Shown piece by piece: positions 1 through 10,372 of a DNA stretch of 64,000 bases. The first letter of the stretch is position 1. Each line of letters starts with the position of its first letter. A program made the position numbers and the translations under genes. The notes beneath the pieces are model-generated. The model saw nothing but the letters and a program-made list of their open reading frames with translations. It was not told where the DNA came from and searched no databases. This DNA is from Phlebopus portentosus (lineage: Eukaryota; Basidiomycota; Agaricomycetes; Boletales; Boletinellaceae): positions 1,674,001 through 1,738,000 of the forward strand of contig JAYXKI010000006.1 of the NCBI GenBank assembly GCA_037892935.1, written 5' to 3'.

Positions 1-413
1 TGAGCTTCATGCACACAGCGATCTTATGTTTATACTGCCGAAGTGTCCATCAGCCATTGAAACTTGCACTCCTTTTGAAAACTGGTTCAGGATCAGGCGT
101 TTCCGCTATTTTCTCTTTTTCAGCGTAACTTAGAACTACGTATCGTACGGTTACGGATGCCGACAAGCAGTTGCCAATGATTGGCAAGGAGTCGACTAGA
201 GAAGAACCAACATCGGTCATAATGTACGATCCAATTCATATGCTCTACTTTGGTAGACAAATGGCAACTTTCGTTCAAAATATGTCGTATTAGTTCATTC
301 TTATATCTTTTCCTTTCTGACAACCAAGTGTTCGTTCTATCCAGAGCTAAATTCTAAACGACCTACCTCGTTAAGTGGAAACACTGTGCACAGCATACTC
401 CGAGACATTCTAC
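1..413. other. left-edge stretch without recognised gene
   Basis: Downstream of the stop codon of the F-box-like gene on the minus strand. The only open frames are short (under 70 codons) and show no similarity I recognise. It may hold the 3' UTR of that gene. Confidence 0.4.
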
Positions 414-2814
414 TCATGAAATACGTCTTTTCTTATTTACACGTTTCATCAGGCGTGGTCTCCAGGGTGTACCGGATGCATCAGTTATTTTCAATCCGTA
501 GGTGTCGACGAGTGCTTGTGCGCGTCCCTGCCAGGCGTTGTTCTTTAATTCATGACTAGATGGAAAATAAAACAATATCAGATGAGCGCGTGCCATACTT
601 TCCAGCCAGAAGCTCACTCCTGCCAAGGCCATTCCTCGATGGTTTCAATTTGAAGCTCTTTCAGCCTGAGCAAGTTACTGAAATCGATTTTGTCGAGTAT
701 ACTGGGTATATGCCCGTCCACATTCAGTAGATCCTCGCGGCTAATTGCAGTAAAAAAATTTTTTTGATTAATATCGTGAAAAGAACATTCGACTTACCAC
801 ACATCGGACGAGAGGACTAATTTCTCAAAGGGGCTATCTTTGGCATAAAGAAGCTGAAGATATGATCCTCTCGGAGTCTGACAGTCTCGTCAGTCGATCT
901 TCTCGAAAAGCAAGGTATAACGGTAGACATACTCCATCGAAACGAATGACATGAGCTTTCGGAAAACTAGGCAAGTGATCGTATGGAATATCTGTAAATC
1001 CTGTTGGCCCGAAGTCAAGAATGAAGTCGAGTGTCGTTACGGATGGAAAGCTGGAATAATTCATTCAGTGATGGACTCTTTCCGTTCAATAGGATAACTT
1101 ACTCGCACGACTGCAACATGTTGATCGCATTGAAAGGGGTACATTGGTTGACTATCTTCAAAGTCACAAGACTATCAAAGCACGGCCGCCCAGTAATATC
1201 ACTTGTGCCTATGGATGCGCATTTACTAGAGATTCGCTCAGCGTACAATATCAATCTCGTTAAGTTCCCGAACTGAGTCAGGAGTCTCTGCCGAAAAGCG
1301 CCTCCCGTAATGTTAAGACGGAGACCTCGCAAGCCTAGCTTAACTTCCTCCGCCATATGATCCAGAATTGATTCATACTCAGAGTCGATTACAAGCTGTT
1401 GGACGGTTGGAAGAGACAGCGCAATTCTTTTCGCAGTTTCTTCGGCGGTCATACTCCGTTCAGGAAGGACACGAATCGCAAAAGGGTCGTCAAGTCCCGA
1501 AATTACTAAGGTATTAACGGACGATGGGTTGCCAATATCTTCAGACAACTTCTCTAAAATAGGGAATGGCCACCGCGGTGGGCACAGGGGCAAATAGCGG
1601 AGTACCAGAGAAGATGCAATTCTCTGGGTTGCATTGTCAGTACATATATCCTCAATGAAGTTAGTAAACCTCACGTAGAATGCTCTGGAGACGCGGAATA
1701 ATTTAAGAGCTCGAAACTTGTAGGCCTTTACACGATACATAGTTACATCAAGCAGGTCGTCACCGAGACATTTCCACAGGTCCATTTCAATAATATGTGC
1801 CAGAACGCTGTTGGGTAGAGCTGGGACGCGCTCAGGATATTCGGAGGATGATCGTTGTGACTCCGTTGTGGCCTTCTGAGCATTCCTGTATTAAAATGAG
1901 TACGAGGGATGACCCAAAGACGTACAGCTACAGACTTTGAATAGCAGTGCACGATACCCGCGCACGGTTTCCCCAGCAGTCCGTCTAGGACTATGTTGAT
2001 GGAGGATGGTGCATCAACATGAATATGTATGGCTTTCAGCGAGGTATTTCTACCTATAATTTCGGCAAAAGAGACAGCCTGATGCGCCTGAAACAGGAAG
2101 TTTGTATCGGAAAATGACAGGATTACTTGTTCAAGACACGGAGCAGTCGAAAGAGCTTCACAAAGGCGACGCAATTGCCTAGTTTCCCTATGATGGTACC
2201 ACGGGAAGGTGAAATGAATTCTAAATGTATGCTTTGGGGATCCGTCAAGTCTATTTCTGCAAACAGAATGATAAAAGACTTGCCAAAGTCACCCACTGTC
2301 TCACTGCATTGCCGAGAGTTGCCATCATTGTGAAGGAGTTCTTCCAAAACTTGCGACCGTCGCGTTCGAAGATCACACGAGTCGGATTTAGCTTTGGCAG
2401 TCCTTGAACCAAACCATTGACATTTTCTTCGCGAGTAACGGGAAGTCGAAGATAGAGGTCCGAGATACCGGGGAGAATGGCAAAGATCTTTCCAACTACG
2501 GCACCAAAGGATCCTTCAAGGCGCATCCTCCGAACATAGCCCTTAACCTGGCTACCGACTTTTCCTTTGATGAATCCATAGAAGGCATTTGCCTGCGCAG
2601 AGTTTCTCAGAACGACGCAATCGTACAAAAGCGGAGTCCCGATTCGTAGCCATCGCTTGCTCACGAGGAGAACGTCCGACGACGACGACACTTTGCGACC
2701 AAATGGTGATGAAGGGCCCACGTGAGAGAACTCATCTTCCGGGACAATAAGGATTCCGGACAGGATTTCCTTCGCGAGCTCGTCTGGTAGCGAATGGACA
2801 CTGACGGGTAACAT
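414..2814 (-). CDS. F-box-like domain protein with LRR-like body
   Basis: Multi-exon gene. The start was chosen at MLPVSVHSLPDEL because an F-box begins right there (LPDELAKEIL, then VSKRWLRIGTPLLYDCVVLR). F-box proteins bind Skp1 and deliver substrates to SCF ubiquitin ligases; the substrate here is unknown. The following hydrophobic, leucine-spaced segments look like a degenerate LRR body. One well-defined intron is 2257-2296 (40 nt), joining ...NAVRQ to NRLDGSPKH. A second F-box-like stretch (LPNSVLAHIIEMDLWKCL..., with LFRVSRAFYVRF) occurs near 1690-1840 in the same chain, so the protein may be a two-unit fusion or two adjacent genes. The last exon ends RVNKKRRIS and stop at 414. Its start lies only 79 bp from the divergent HD-domain gene. 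Confidence 0.65.
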
Positions 2815-2893
2815 GGATGTTCGAACGAAAGAAACAAAGAACTGCGTAATGCGGCTCAGAAGGTGACACGGTATTACCGCAACACAGCCAACA

Positions 2894-3727
2894 ATGCGAT
2901 CCTCTTCAACCAACATGACGGTCAACTACCCTTCCGAAGCTGAAGCCAGAGTGATCTTGGCTGCAGAAATTTTTATGAAACAGGCAATGGCAACATACGA
3001 TCCATCACACGATGCACATCACGGTATGTTGAGACTTTTCATGATAAATCAACTGTGTTGTATGAAGGCACTGACACAGTGGAGGTCGTTAGTCCAGCGG
3101 GTCCGCAGGACAGCCCTTGCGATTGCAAAATCCTGCGTTCCAAAGCCTGATCTTCTAGTAATCGAACTCGTCGCCTTACTACACGACGTTCTTGACAAGA
3201 AATACGTATCTCCGCAAGCTGCCATCGATCCTTGTGCATTTTTAAAGCCATTCTTTGAAAGTGTCGAATCGCATGTAGATTTACTCTCAGATGGCAGAGC
3301 AGCTTTGCTCGTGAAGATAATTGAGAATGTTTCGTGGAGTACCGAGAAGAAACTCTGCGTTCAAGGCAAAATAACAGATTGGCATAAGACTTGCTTAGAA
3401 CTTCATTGTGTACAAGATGCTGATAGGCTAGATGCTATAGGAGCTTTCGGTAAGCACTCTGTGTCGCACAGTTCTCACTTGATACGCTCTTGTGTACCGA
3501 CCAAATGAACAGGTATCATGAGGTGCGCCGGATACAGCTGTACTATCAATCGACCATTGCATGTCGCGACACAAGACCCAGCGAGCGGAGAAACAGCCGT
3601 AGCCCATTTCCACGACAAGCTATTAAAGATCAAAGACAGCTTGAAGACTGATTTAGGCAAAAAACTTGGCCACGAGCGACACAATTTCGTACGGTTTCGC
3701 AAGAGCTCATCCTTGATAGTTGGCTAA
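2894..3727 (+). CDS. HD-domain phosphohydrolase-like protein
   Basis: Three exons: 2894-3023, 3093-3449 and 3513-3727. Splicing gives DPSHDAHHVQRVRRTALAIA, the N-terminal metal-binding part of an HD domain, followed by LVALLHDVLDKKY (the His-Asp doublet) and DADRLDAIGAFGIMR (the distal Asp). This is the YedJ/YpgQ-like branch of HD superfamily hydrolases, cytosolic metal-dependent phosphohydrolases with broad or unknown nucleotide substrates. The exon-3 sequence HFHDKLLKIKDSLKTDLGKK is also typical of the family. An ATG seven codons downstream (2915) is an equally possible start. The extreme C-terminus (FRKSSSLIVG) does not look like the family tail, so a further intron near 3690 is possible. 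It is divergent from the F-box-like gene. Confidence 0.8.
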
Positions 3728-3946
3728 TAAACATCCTTTCAGATGCTGTCATTCCTAAATGCCTTGAACAAGGAATATGCTATCGTTGCACAATGACAGC
3801 GAGCTTAGCGTGGCAAATCCCGCTGGGACCGATTGGACGATATACGTGTATGCTATGATAAGTACAAAAGCACATATACAACGGACGCCTAGAAGTCATC
3901 CATATCAAAATTAAATACGAAATGCTGGTGGGAAAATGCAGTTTAG

Positions 3947-5449
3947 TCAAATGCTTGACTCGCAAAGAGACACGCCCACCTTGTACAGACTCATGACCTT
4001 GATCACCCAGGCTTCAAGGTGGAAAATCTTTTTGTTGCCCAGGCGCATCCTGACCTCCTACACGTACGAATCGGATTCAGAGGACAGTGAGCGAACAGAA
4101 ACTGGAGGACTGACATAGAACGCTGTCCAATGCATAATATCCGCCTTGATGGATTCATCCACCCTTTCGGCGACGCGCTCTGCTACGGTCTGCAGGAATC
4201 AGAACTGCTGTCTACTGAGCCAAGCGAAGGAACGTACCTTCAGAATAGTTGTGGCCGGTATACAGTGGCTGAGAAGTTCGTAGAACTTGGCACGGACTTC
4301 CATTATTCGAGCCGGAGTCTGCTCCTGCACGATGAGGTCTGCCACCTTATGGCAATACGTCTCCCAATCAGGCTTAGCGATAGATAACGGGCCCGATAAG
4401 TCAGGCCTGAAACAAGCAAATATGGTCAGATATGTTATAACAGGAGAAGACTTCACTCACGATTGCATCTTCAAAGCTTCCAGGATGAGTAACGCTTTAC
4501 GCAAGTTGCCCGCGCAATCCTGCGCAATTTCGGAAGCGGCGTCAGGTGGAAGATCGAATTTTTCTCGTTTTGCTACGAACTGTAGACATGTTTGCACTTC
4601 ATCGTCTGTCGGGGCTGCGACGCGCATGAGGAGACACCGGCTTCGGATTGGGGCAATGAGCTTCGAGGTACTATTTGCGCACAGGATGATTCGCATATTC
4701 GACATGTATTTCTCCATAGTACGGCGCAGTGCTGCTTGCGCGTCGCGAGACAGAGAGTCTGCCTCATTGATTATGACGACTGTCGGGTACAACTAAATAT
4801 GAGCAGATGCAAAGCCATTATATTAACAGACCTTTGAACCGCTGCTTCGCACTCAAGTCGACCTGCTGCGTCTGAGCAATCTCCTTCAAGATTTCTTGGA
4901 TGACCACCCGGTCATAGATCCCGACATCGCTAACGAAAAAGGTGAGCCTTCATGTACAGGCATACCAATAACAGATACTTGTGGCTTGCCTTGGCGTTAA
5001 TTCGATGTGGAAATTGCTCTGTACAACGTTCACATCCAACTTTCGCTTGGATGGAGTCAAAAACACCCTCTGGTCAATTTTAAGCTAGTATGGAGCACCT
5101 ATCAGAACGGAACCATACTCTAAGTATAAGTAAAAGCGCTCGTACCTTCTCTACACCGCTGCCGAAGAGCTGCCGCAGTGTGCACGCAATTCTGGTTTTC
5201 TTCCCAGCCCCGCTCGGACCATAGAACAGCATATGCGGGAAATCACCACTGGCCGCCTATATGATACTCATCAATCCAAAAGCCCGAAGACATTGCGGTC
5301 GCTGGCTGACCAAAGATCGTAAACGTGCTGAGAGGCCATGATGATAGTGTAAGTCATCCAGAGTATGCGGCCGATACTGAGACAGCAGAATCAGCTCATT
5401 GTCGAGTTCAAAGCTATGCTTTACTCACCTTGTCTACCCATAAGGTCAT
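3947..5449 (-). CDS. RFC5: replication factor C small subunit (yeast Rfc5 / human RFC3 type)
   Basis: Subunit of the RFC clamp loader, an AAA+ ATPase that opens PCNA rings at primer ends; nuclear. The first coding exon is only 21 nt (5429-5449, MTLWVDK) and is followed by YRPHTLDDL, the usual RFC N-terminus. Further exons show the Walker A segment YGPSGAGKKTR, a Walker B-like IINEADSL, QAALRRTMEKYM, and the SRC arginine-finger motif in IRSRCLLMR. The C-terminal collar region includes ADIMHWTAFY then EVRMRLGNKKIFHLEAW. The Asn in place of Asp in the Walker B-like motif is normal for this subunit, which is catalytically weak in yeast. The stop follows CESSI at 3947-3949. The gene is complete and appears intact, with about eight exons. 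Confidence 0.93.
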
Positions 5450-5937
5450 GTTGTCTGGCAAGCCAGAAGTACGCGGAAGAGTAAGAAGAGTTAGATAGAA
5501 GAAGTTGGAAGGCAAAGCGCGTGATGTAACGCGGGATAACGCGTCCGTCACTCATGCATACGTCACGCTTGAGTTTCGCATTTTTTATTATATCTGATTC
5601 AACTATTTATCTTCGCAGCATTCCGGAATATCAATTCTATTACTCTCCTGCCACTACACACTGGAATCGCTCACAGAACGGCCCATTGGCTTAGTGAATA
5701 TGAACAAGACAACTAAACTTCTTTGCCGATATCAAATCACTTGTGCAAGAAATCGTACCATACCATACCGCAGATATATTCGATGATGCTATTAAGCAAT
5801 GTGTTTTCGGAACCGCGGAGCCAGTGCATATACTTTTCGCATTTCTTTTGCGAGTTGTTGGGCGTCGCAGTCATCACGTCGCGTTGCGTTACATGCCCGC
5901 CTCGAAAGTCTGAATAGACACCCGGAAGTGATCTGAG
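5450..5937. other. intergenic: RFC5 promoter and ASA1 3' flank
   Basis: Both flanking genes lie on the minus strand, so this holds the 3' flank of ASA1 and the promoter of RFC5. Two MluI-like ACGCGT motifs are not present; ACGCG occurs near 5528 and 5538 (taacgcgg, taacgcgt), which resembles the MBF-type G1/S element seen upstream of replication genes. That regulatory reading is inference. Confidence 0.3.
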
Positions 5938-7456
5938 TTAGTGTGCGTCCTTCGAGAAGGATATGAGTTGCCAAACAGCTATGCGGTGGTCCTGTGAGCC
6001 CGAAGCTAGCCAGCGAGTCCGAGCCTCTTTCTCTTCCTGTGTAACATCGTCATCATTATTCGCGTCCTCGGTCGCTTGAGATACGTTCGTATCTGGAACC
6101 GAAGAGACTGCAGACGAATGAGCGAACGCAAGTGCCTGGCAGCTTTTCGTGTGGTATGAAAGAGTGCCGAGGGGTTTGAATGCTTTCGTCGAGAACAGCC
6201 GTATTCTTGTCAATATAAGTGTTAGTCTGAAGATTATGAGAATTGCATGACTTGAGGGCCTTACTTGCCATCCCATCCTCCCACTGCGCAAACTCGTCCA
6301 TCAGAGCGCAGCGTAACCGATCCGTTGCCGGCTTGCTTTATTCTATGTTTAGAGAGACGATTCTCATCCGGGCCCTAGTGGAGTGGTTTCGTCAGTACGC
6401 AGCATTACAGAAGTAATAGTGCTCACATCCAGACTATAACAAGTGATTGTTGGATCCGCCGAGACCGTCAATGCAAATGAACTATCGCGAGACACAGTCA
6501 TGGCCATTACTTCGTAACATGAATATATGCGCACAAAATTCAGTAAAAGAACGCACCGGACTCGTTGTGCTGTTTAGTCTTCCATAGACATTCCCATCCC
6601 CGACCTTCGATAGTCTTCTCGCCTATTCCAGCGATACACTGGCGCAACGCAACCTCTCCGCTTTCGTACGCCGATAATAAATGGAGTTTTTCCGATTTCA
6701 TGAAGAGGTGCAACGACATTAAAATGCCTGAGAAAGATCAATTATCTGCAATTGAATAGAATGCAAATATTGACCTGTCTTTGCGTTACCCCGACCGTCG
6801 CTGTCGATTTGCCAGCTTTTCATGCCGATCTCTGGTGCCTCTGGGTTTCCGATTGCCGCATGCAGCCTTGAGCAAGACGGCAGTTCCCAAATGTCTGCCT
6901 TGAATTTAATCAGGACATCCTCTCACTCAGTACAGAAATAAACATACCAAAGAAGATTCAATGAGATTCGGAACGGCTACGAGGGCAAACTCGTCAGACG
7001 AGGAGGAAGATCTCGCCTGGGGTGCGGAGTATGGCAGCAAAGAGAAACGACAGAAATTCAACGCATTCACATCGAGGGAATAGCGAAGCGGTGGTGTTGG
7101 AATGTCTGGGCTGGACGCTGCGGTCCCGAGCGATGGAGGGGCGAGGACGCGCTCCCAGACGTGTAGCTTATTATCCCGACCGTGTCTGTTCAACGTTACT
7201 CGGCAGTGAACGTAAAACGCATTATCTATGCAGCGTACGTTATGATGTTCGATGCCCACTCCTGCACCCCAAGGACGCCGTCGGTATGCGCCCTCCACGA
7301 CGCGATGGAGATGGACCGAAGTGTGCGAGTGGAAGTGACGACGACGTTGCCGGAGGTGTCGCCGGAGTAAAGCCGCTCGTTGTCCACCGAGAATGACACG
7401 GCGGTGACGTGCGCCGCGTGGATGCGGAGGATGTGCGACGGCGACGGCGCGTGCAT
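5938..7456 (-). CDS. ASA1: ASTRA-associated protein 1, WD40-repeat protein
   Basis: Predicted subunit of the ASTRA/TTT complex, which assists stability of PIKK kinases such as TOR and ATM-like proteins. The first exon opens MHAPSPSHILRIHAAHVTAVSF and carries the first WD repeat (LYSGDTSGNVVVTSTRTL). Later exons read HGRDNKLHVWERVL, DVNALNFCRFSLLP, ADIWELPSCSRLHAAIG, IEGRGWECLWKTKQHNES, SVTLRSDGRVCAVGGWDGK and IRLFSTKAFKPLGTLSYH, and the last exon ends WLASGSQDHRIAVWQL. The order and the ADIW...LHAAIG signature match Asa1/GNB1L-like proteins. About seven exons with introns of roughly 50-60 nt; stop at 5938-5940. It shares a 151-bp divergent promoter with the next gene. Confidence 0.88.
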
Positions 7457-7607
7457 CGTCGACGTTGACGTTGAAGGCAGCTGTCAATCGACGCGAGTCG
7501 GGATTACAGCTGTAAATGGAAGACGAGGTTCGCTCCCACCACCACGATGTCGACGAATACAATAATACAAATGGACACCATGCGAAACTTCTCTACACTC
7601 CACGACG
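7457..7607. promoter_or_regulatory. short bidirectional promoter between ASA1 and membrane-protein gene
   Basis: The two start codons point away from each other and are only 151 bp apart, so both promoters must lie here or within the transcribed leaders. I see no clear TATA box, in keeping with a housekeeping-type divergent promoter. Confidence 0.5.
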
Positions 7608-8657
7608 ATGAAGGACGACGCAGAGTATACCCCGCTCGCTGTCGACGACAGTGAAGAGGCACCACTCGGTGCTGTCCCGGGCGATGAACGTGAGCAGCTC
7701 TGTCGACTCTATTGCAGTGACTCTGACTTTGTGGAATAGATAGACTACAACGCTGCGATTTCTGGCGAGTCCCCTACGTTGAGACGGTTGCTCGTTGTCA
7801 CTGTCGGAGTCTCGTTGTTCTGCTCTATGGCGTCCTTGGTATTCCTCGTCCTCAACGCTCGCACGCAATGGGAACTGCACAACATGCTGGGAGGACTTAT
7901 CGTACATAATGATGGGCAAAACGAGCGACCTGATCCTGGTCTCCTTGAGCGCCCCAGTACCTACATCGGCTTGGACAAACTTCCATCTGAGCTGCAGCAC
8001 TCGGCTCTTCCCAAGACGCTAGATGTTTTCCCGCCGTTCTTTCAAGCCGTCGACCACGTACATCCTCACTATGTCTTTCCTTCGGATGGTCATGCAAGGT
8101 TCACCTTCAACGGAAGAGTCTCGCCTGGAGACCATCGCATTCTTTTGACTGATCACGTATGTCCACGCTTTCGTTGGAGGTACGCTCCACTAACAAGGCC
8201 TCAGATTACGATGGTGGCTCAATTCCGAGTTCACGACTATGGCATGGAGCACTGCAGAGTCGTTTCATCCATACCCAGCTGGGAACTTTTGCAGTCGCAC
8301 AATCAAACATTACACCTTGCCGGGGACACATCTCGCGTTGAAGTCTGGAATCTGACATCGACGGGTCAAAGGCTAGACGAACTGACACTTTCGTGGAAAA
8401 CAAAACCGCCCCGCAGGGAGCTTATCACCACGCTAAGTGTTGTTGAGAATTCCACACATGCATCAAATGAATTCTGGTGCGGCCCTTCTGGCAGCCTGCA
8501 GACTATTGAGCTTCTCTGTATTGGTGTGGCCTGTTACATCGAACTTTGGCAGGACTACTATTTTCAACTTCGTTTCGGTCAGCACGTCTGCATATGCTCT
8601 TCTATACATCTGACTCTTGTTATAGGTATTTACGTTCAACAATCTCCTTCTATATGA
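7608..8657 (+). CDS. single-pass membrane protein conserved in basidiomycetes, function unknown
   Basis: Four exons: 7608-7689, 7744-8156, 8205-8577 and 8626-8657. The frame closes exactly across all three introns and gives about 299 residues. A short cytosolic head (MKDDAEYTPLAVDDSEEAPL) is followed by one membrane anchor (LLVVTVGVSLFCSMASLVFL) and a large presumably lumenal or extracellular domain with phrases such as VFPPFFQAVDHVHPHYVFPS, FTFNGRVSPGDHRILLTDH and FWCGPSGSLQTIELLC, with N-glycosylation sequons (NQT, NLT, NST). I recall this type only as a conserved hypothetical protein of Agaricomycetes; no enzymatic motif is visible. The in-frame TTG at 7779 is not the start, because the upstream exon with an ATG fits better. 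Confidence 0.7.
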
Positions 8658-8752
8658 CCACGCTTCGCCTCGTGTGGCTTCTAGCTTTTGTCTTTGTCCA
8701 TCAGTCCTGTCCGACTAGAGAATGCAAGCTTGCTTCGTGTTGTTCTCCGCTG

Positions 8753-9415
8753 TCAGTCTACAAGCGTGCTATCCTTCACCGTCTCCCAATACTCTGTCCA
8801 CCGTGCAAAGTTTTCGTTCACCGTGTCATACACCACCGACCAATCCCGGCACGTGTGTGATACGCCCACACCCATCGCCCCGCTTCCATTGTTCACCCCA
8901 TCAAATTCCTCAAGTGTCAAATCGGCTCCGCACAGGACCATCTGGCGAATGTAATTCATGCAATGCTGTAAGTGCGGAATCGTTGCGATGGGATCGTCAG
9001 GATCATCTAGCGCTCGTCTCATCTTCTCAATGCAGTGGAGCTGGTGGAATATCGACACGCAAAGGATTCGTCGTTTTGATCCTAGACGGACGAAACCGAA
9101 CCCATTTGGATAAACGCTACCCCATGCCACGCGAACATCTGGACCATGTATCGGGAAGTCTGCTGTGTTGTTTGTAAAGACATAGTCCAGCAGTAGTAGA
9201 GGACGGTCTAGAGGTAGAAGTTCGGGGAAATCGTTCCCGATGTAGCCTATACTCATGTTAGCTTTGGTGCAGCGTTTGGGGTAAAGTAGGGGCTTACTAT
9301 ACGTCTTTATCGTCCGTAGCGCATTGAACTCGCCGAATCTTCTCACTATAATTATGAAATTGATGGGCGAGAGGACGAGGAGAGCTGCGATTGTTGGCAG
9401 TAGTCTGTCCTTCAT
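8753..9415 (-). CDS. UstYa-like (DUF3328) protein, canonical motifs
   Basis: Two exons with an intron at 9247-9297; splicing gives ...KTYSYIGNDFPE, the usual start of the DUF3328 core. A single N-terminal membrane segment (TIAALLVLSPINFIIIV) precedes the domain. Both HxxHC motifs are present: HQLHC (FHQLHCIEKMR) and HLQHC (HLQHCMNYIRQMVLC), followed by the conserved HTCRDW. Family members such as UstYa/UstYb act as oxidases or cyclases in fungal ribosomal-peptide and other secondary-metabolite pathways; copper binding by the His/Cys motifs is proposed for the family. No core pathway gene or precursor peptide is visible nearby, so the pathway is unknown. Divergently arranged with a second, more degenerate member. 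Confidence 0.85.
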   Translation of the reverse strand: MKDRLLPTIAALLVLSPINFIIIVRRFGEFNALRTIKTYSKPLLYPKRCTKANMSIGYIGNDFPELLPLDRPLLLLDYVFTNNTADFPIHGPDVRVAWGSVYPNGFGFVRLGSKRRILCVSIFHQLHCIEKMRRALDDPDDPIATIPHLQHCMNYIRQMVLCGADLTLEEFDGVNNGSGAMGVGVSHTCRDWSVVYDTVNENFARWTEYWETVKDSTLVD

Positions 9416-9532
9416 GACTGCTGAGTGGGTAGATTTGATTGTTCCATAAGTAAATGATGTTCACAGACTCGGACCTCGAGGCTCGGTGTCAGCAGATTCA
9501 CTGCGAGAATTGATGATAGTTGCCGGAGTTGG

Positions 9533-10228
9533 TTGGACAATTGGAGGGAACTTCCAGTACTTCCCTTCAGAATTTTCCTTTCCCTCGATTATTTATCCGT
9601 GTGCTCCGATTTATGGACGTCTCCTCCCAACCATCATGTACTCTTCAAGATACTCGCGCTCCTTACAGTGGTGAATATCTTCTTGCCAATTTCCATACCC
9701 TCACCACCTTTAGTACCTGTGGATACAAAGATATATCAGAAAGACTGGGTAAATGGTAAGCAAGGGGTTACCCCTCGACAGTTGTTTTCTTTATATAAAA
9801 TAAATTATTTCAAAATTCAAGCCGATAGCAATCGACCACGTGAGTGGGACATAAACCTCAAACAAGCCGCCCTTACAGTCGAGGATTCAGTCAACTTCCG
9901 GATTGATACTGTCGAAGGCGCAGAGCAATGGCGTGTCATTCAGCCTCCAGGAGGTGGATATATAACACTTGGAGAAGGATCGAACGAGCGCCGGTATCGT
10001 CTTGCGATGTTTCATGCACTCGATTGCCTAGATACGGTTCGTCAGAATGTCTTGCAGAGGAAGGTTGATAGGGTTACGCCAGCTTCGCAGGAGGCACACT
10101 ACTGCCTGGACTATCTTAGGCAGACGATCCAGTGTCGTTCAGATATTCAGCTGGAACAGGTCCAGAGCGAGTATGGCCCCAAATCGGTTCAGCCATTCGT
10201 TACACATAGCAATTGTCGGGACTGGTGA
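9533..10228 (+). CDS. UstYa-like (DUF3328) protein, divergent motifs
   Basis: Intron at 9756-9821 joins DWVN to ADSNRPREWDINLKQAAL. A membrane segment (FKILALLTVVNIFLPISI) lies about 40 residues after the proposed ATG at 9533; the start is uncertain. The first motif is HALDC rather than HxxHC (FHALDCLDTVRQ). The second is EAHYC (EAHYCLDYLRQTIQC), so two expected histidines are missing. The tail HSNCRDW is kept. This is either a diverged subfamily of DUF3328 or a member with altered metal binding. It ends about 145 bp from the convergent GH115 gene. Its divergent placement with the canonical member suggests an old duplication or a shared pathway, which is inference. Confidence 0.7.
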   Translation: MDNWRELPVLPFRIFLSLDYLSVCSDLWTSPPNHHVLFKILALLTVVNIFLPISIPSPPLVPVDTKIYQKDWVNGKQGVTPRQLFSLYKINYFKIQADSNRPREWDINLKQAALTVEDSVNFRIDTVEGAEQWRVIQPPGGGYITLGEGSNERRYRLAMFHALDCLDTVRQNVLQRKVDRVTPASQEAHYCLDYLRQTIQCRSDIQLEQVQSEYGPKSVQPFVTHSNCRDW

Positions 10229-10372
10229 GCAGTGTACTCAGAGCTTGAGAAGCTAGGAAATGCTGTTTCTCAGTCATAATGAGCTATTGAATTCATTTGA
10301 TCCATTTTATATGGATATCATCTTTCCCAAGAAGGCTCCTGGTGAAATGAGTTTGAAAATTATAATCTTCTT

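Noticed and set aside
4287..4796. 169-codon plus-strand frame
   Set aside because: Antisense shadow of RFC5 exons.
7593..8000. 135-codon minus-strand frame
   Set aside because: Overlaps the well-supported membrane-protein gene on the plus strand and has no recognisable features.
8658..10372. Ribosomal-peptide precursor gene near the UstYa-like pair
   Set aside because: No short frame with signal peptide and repeated core segments was found around the pair.
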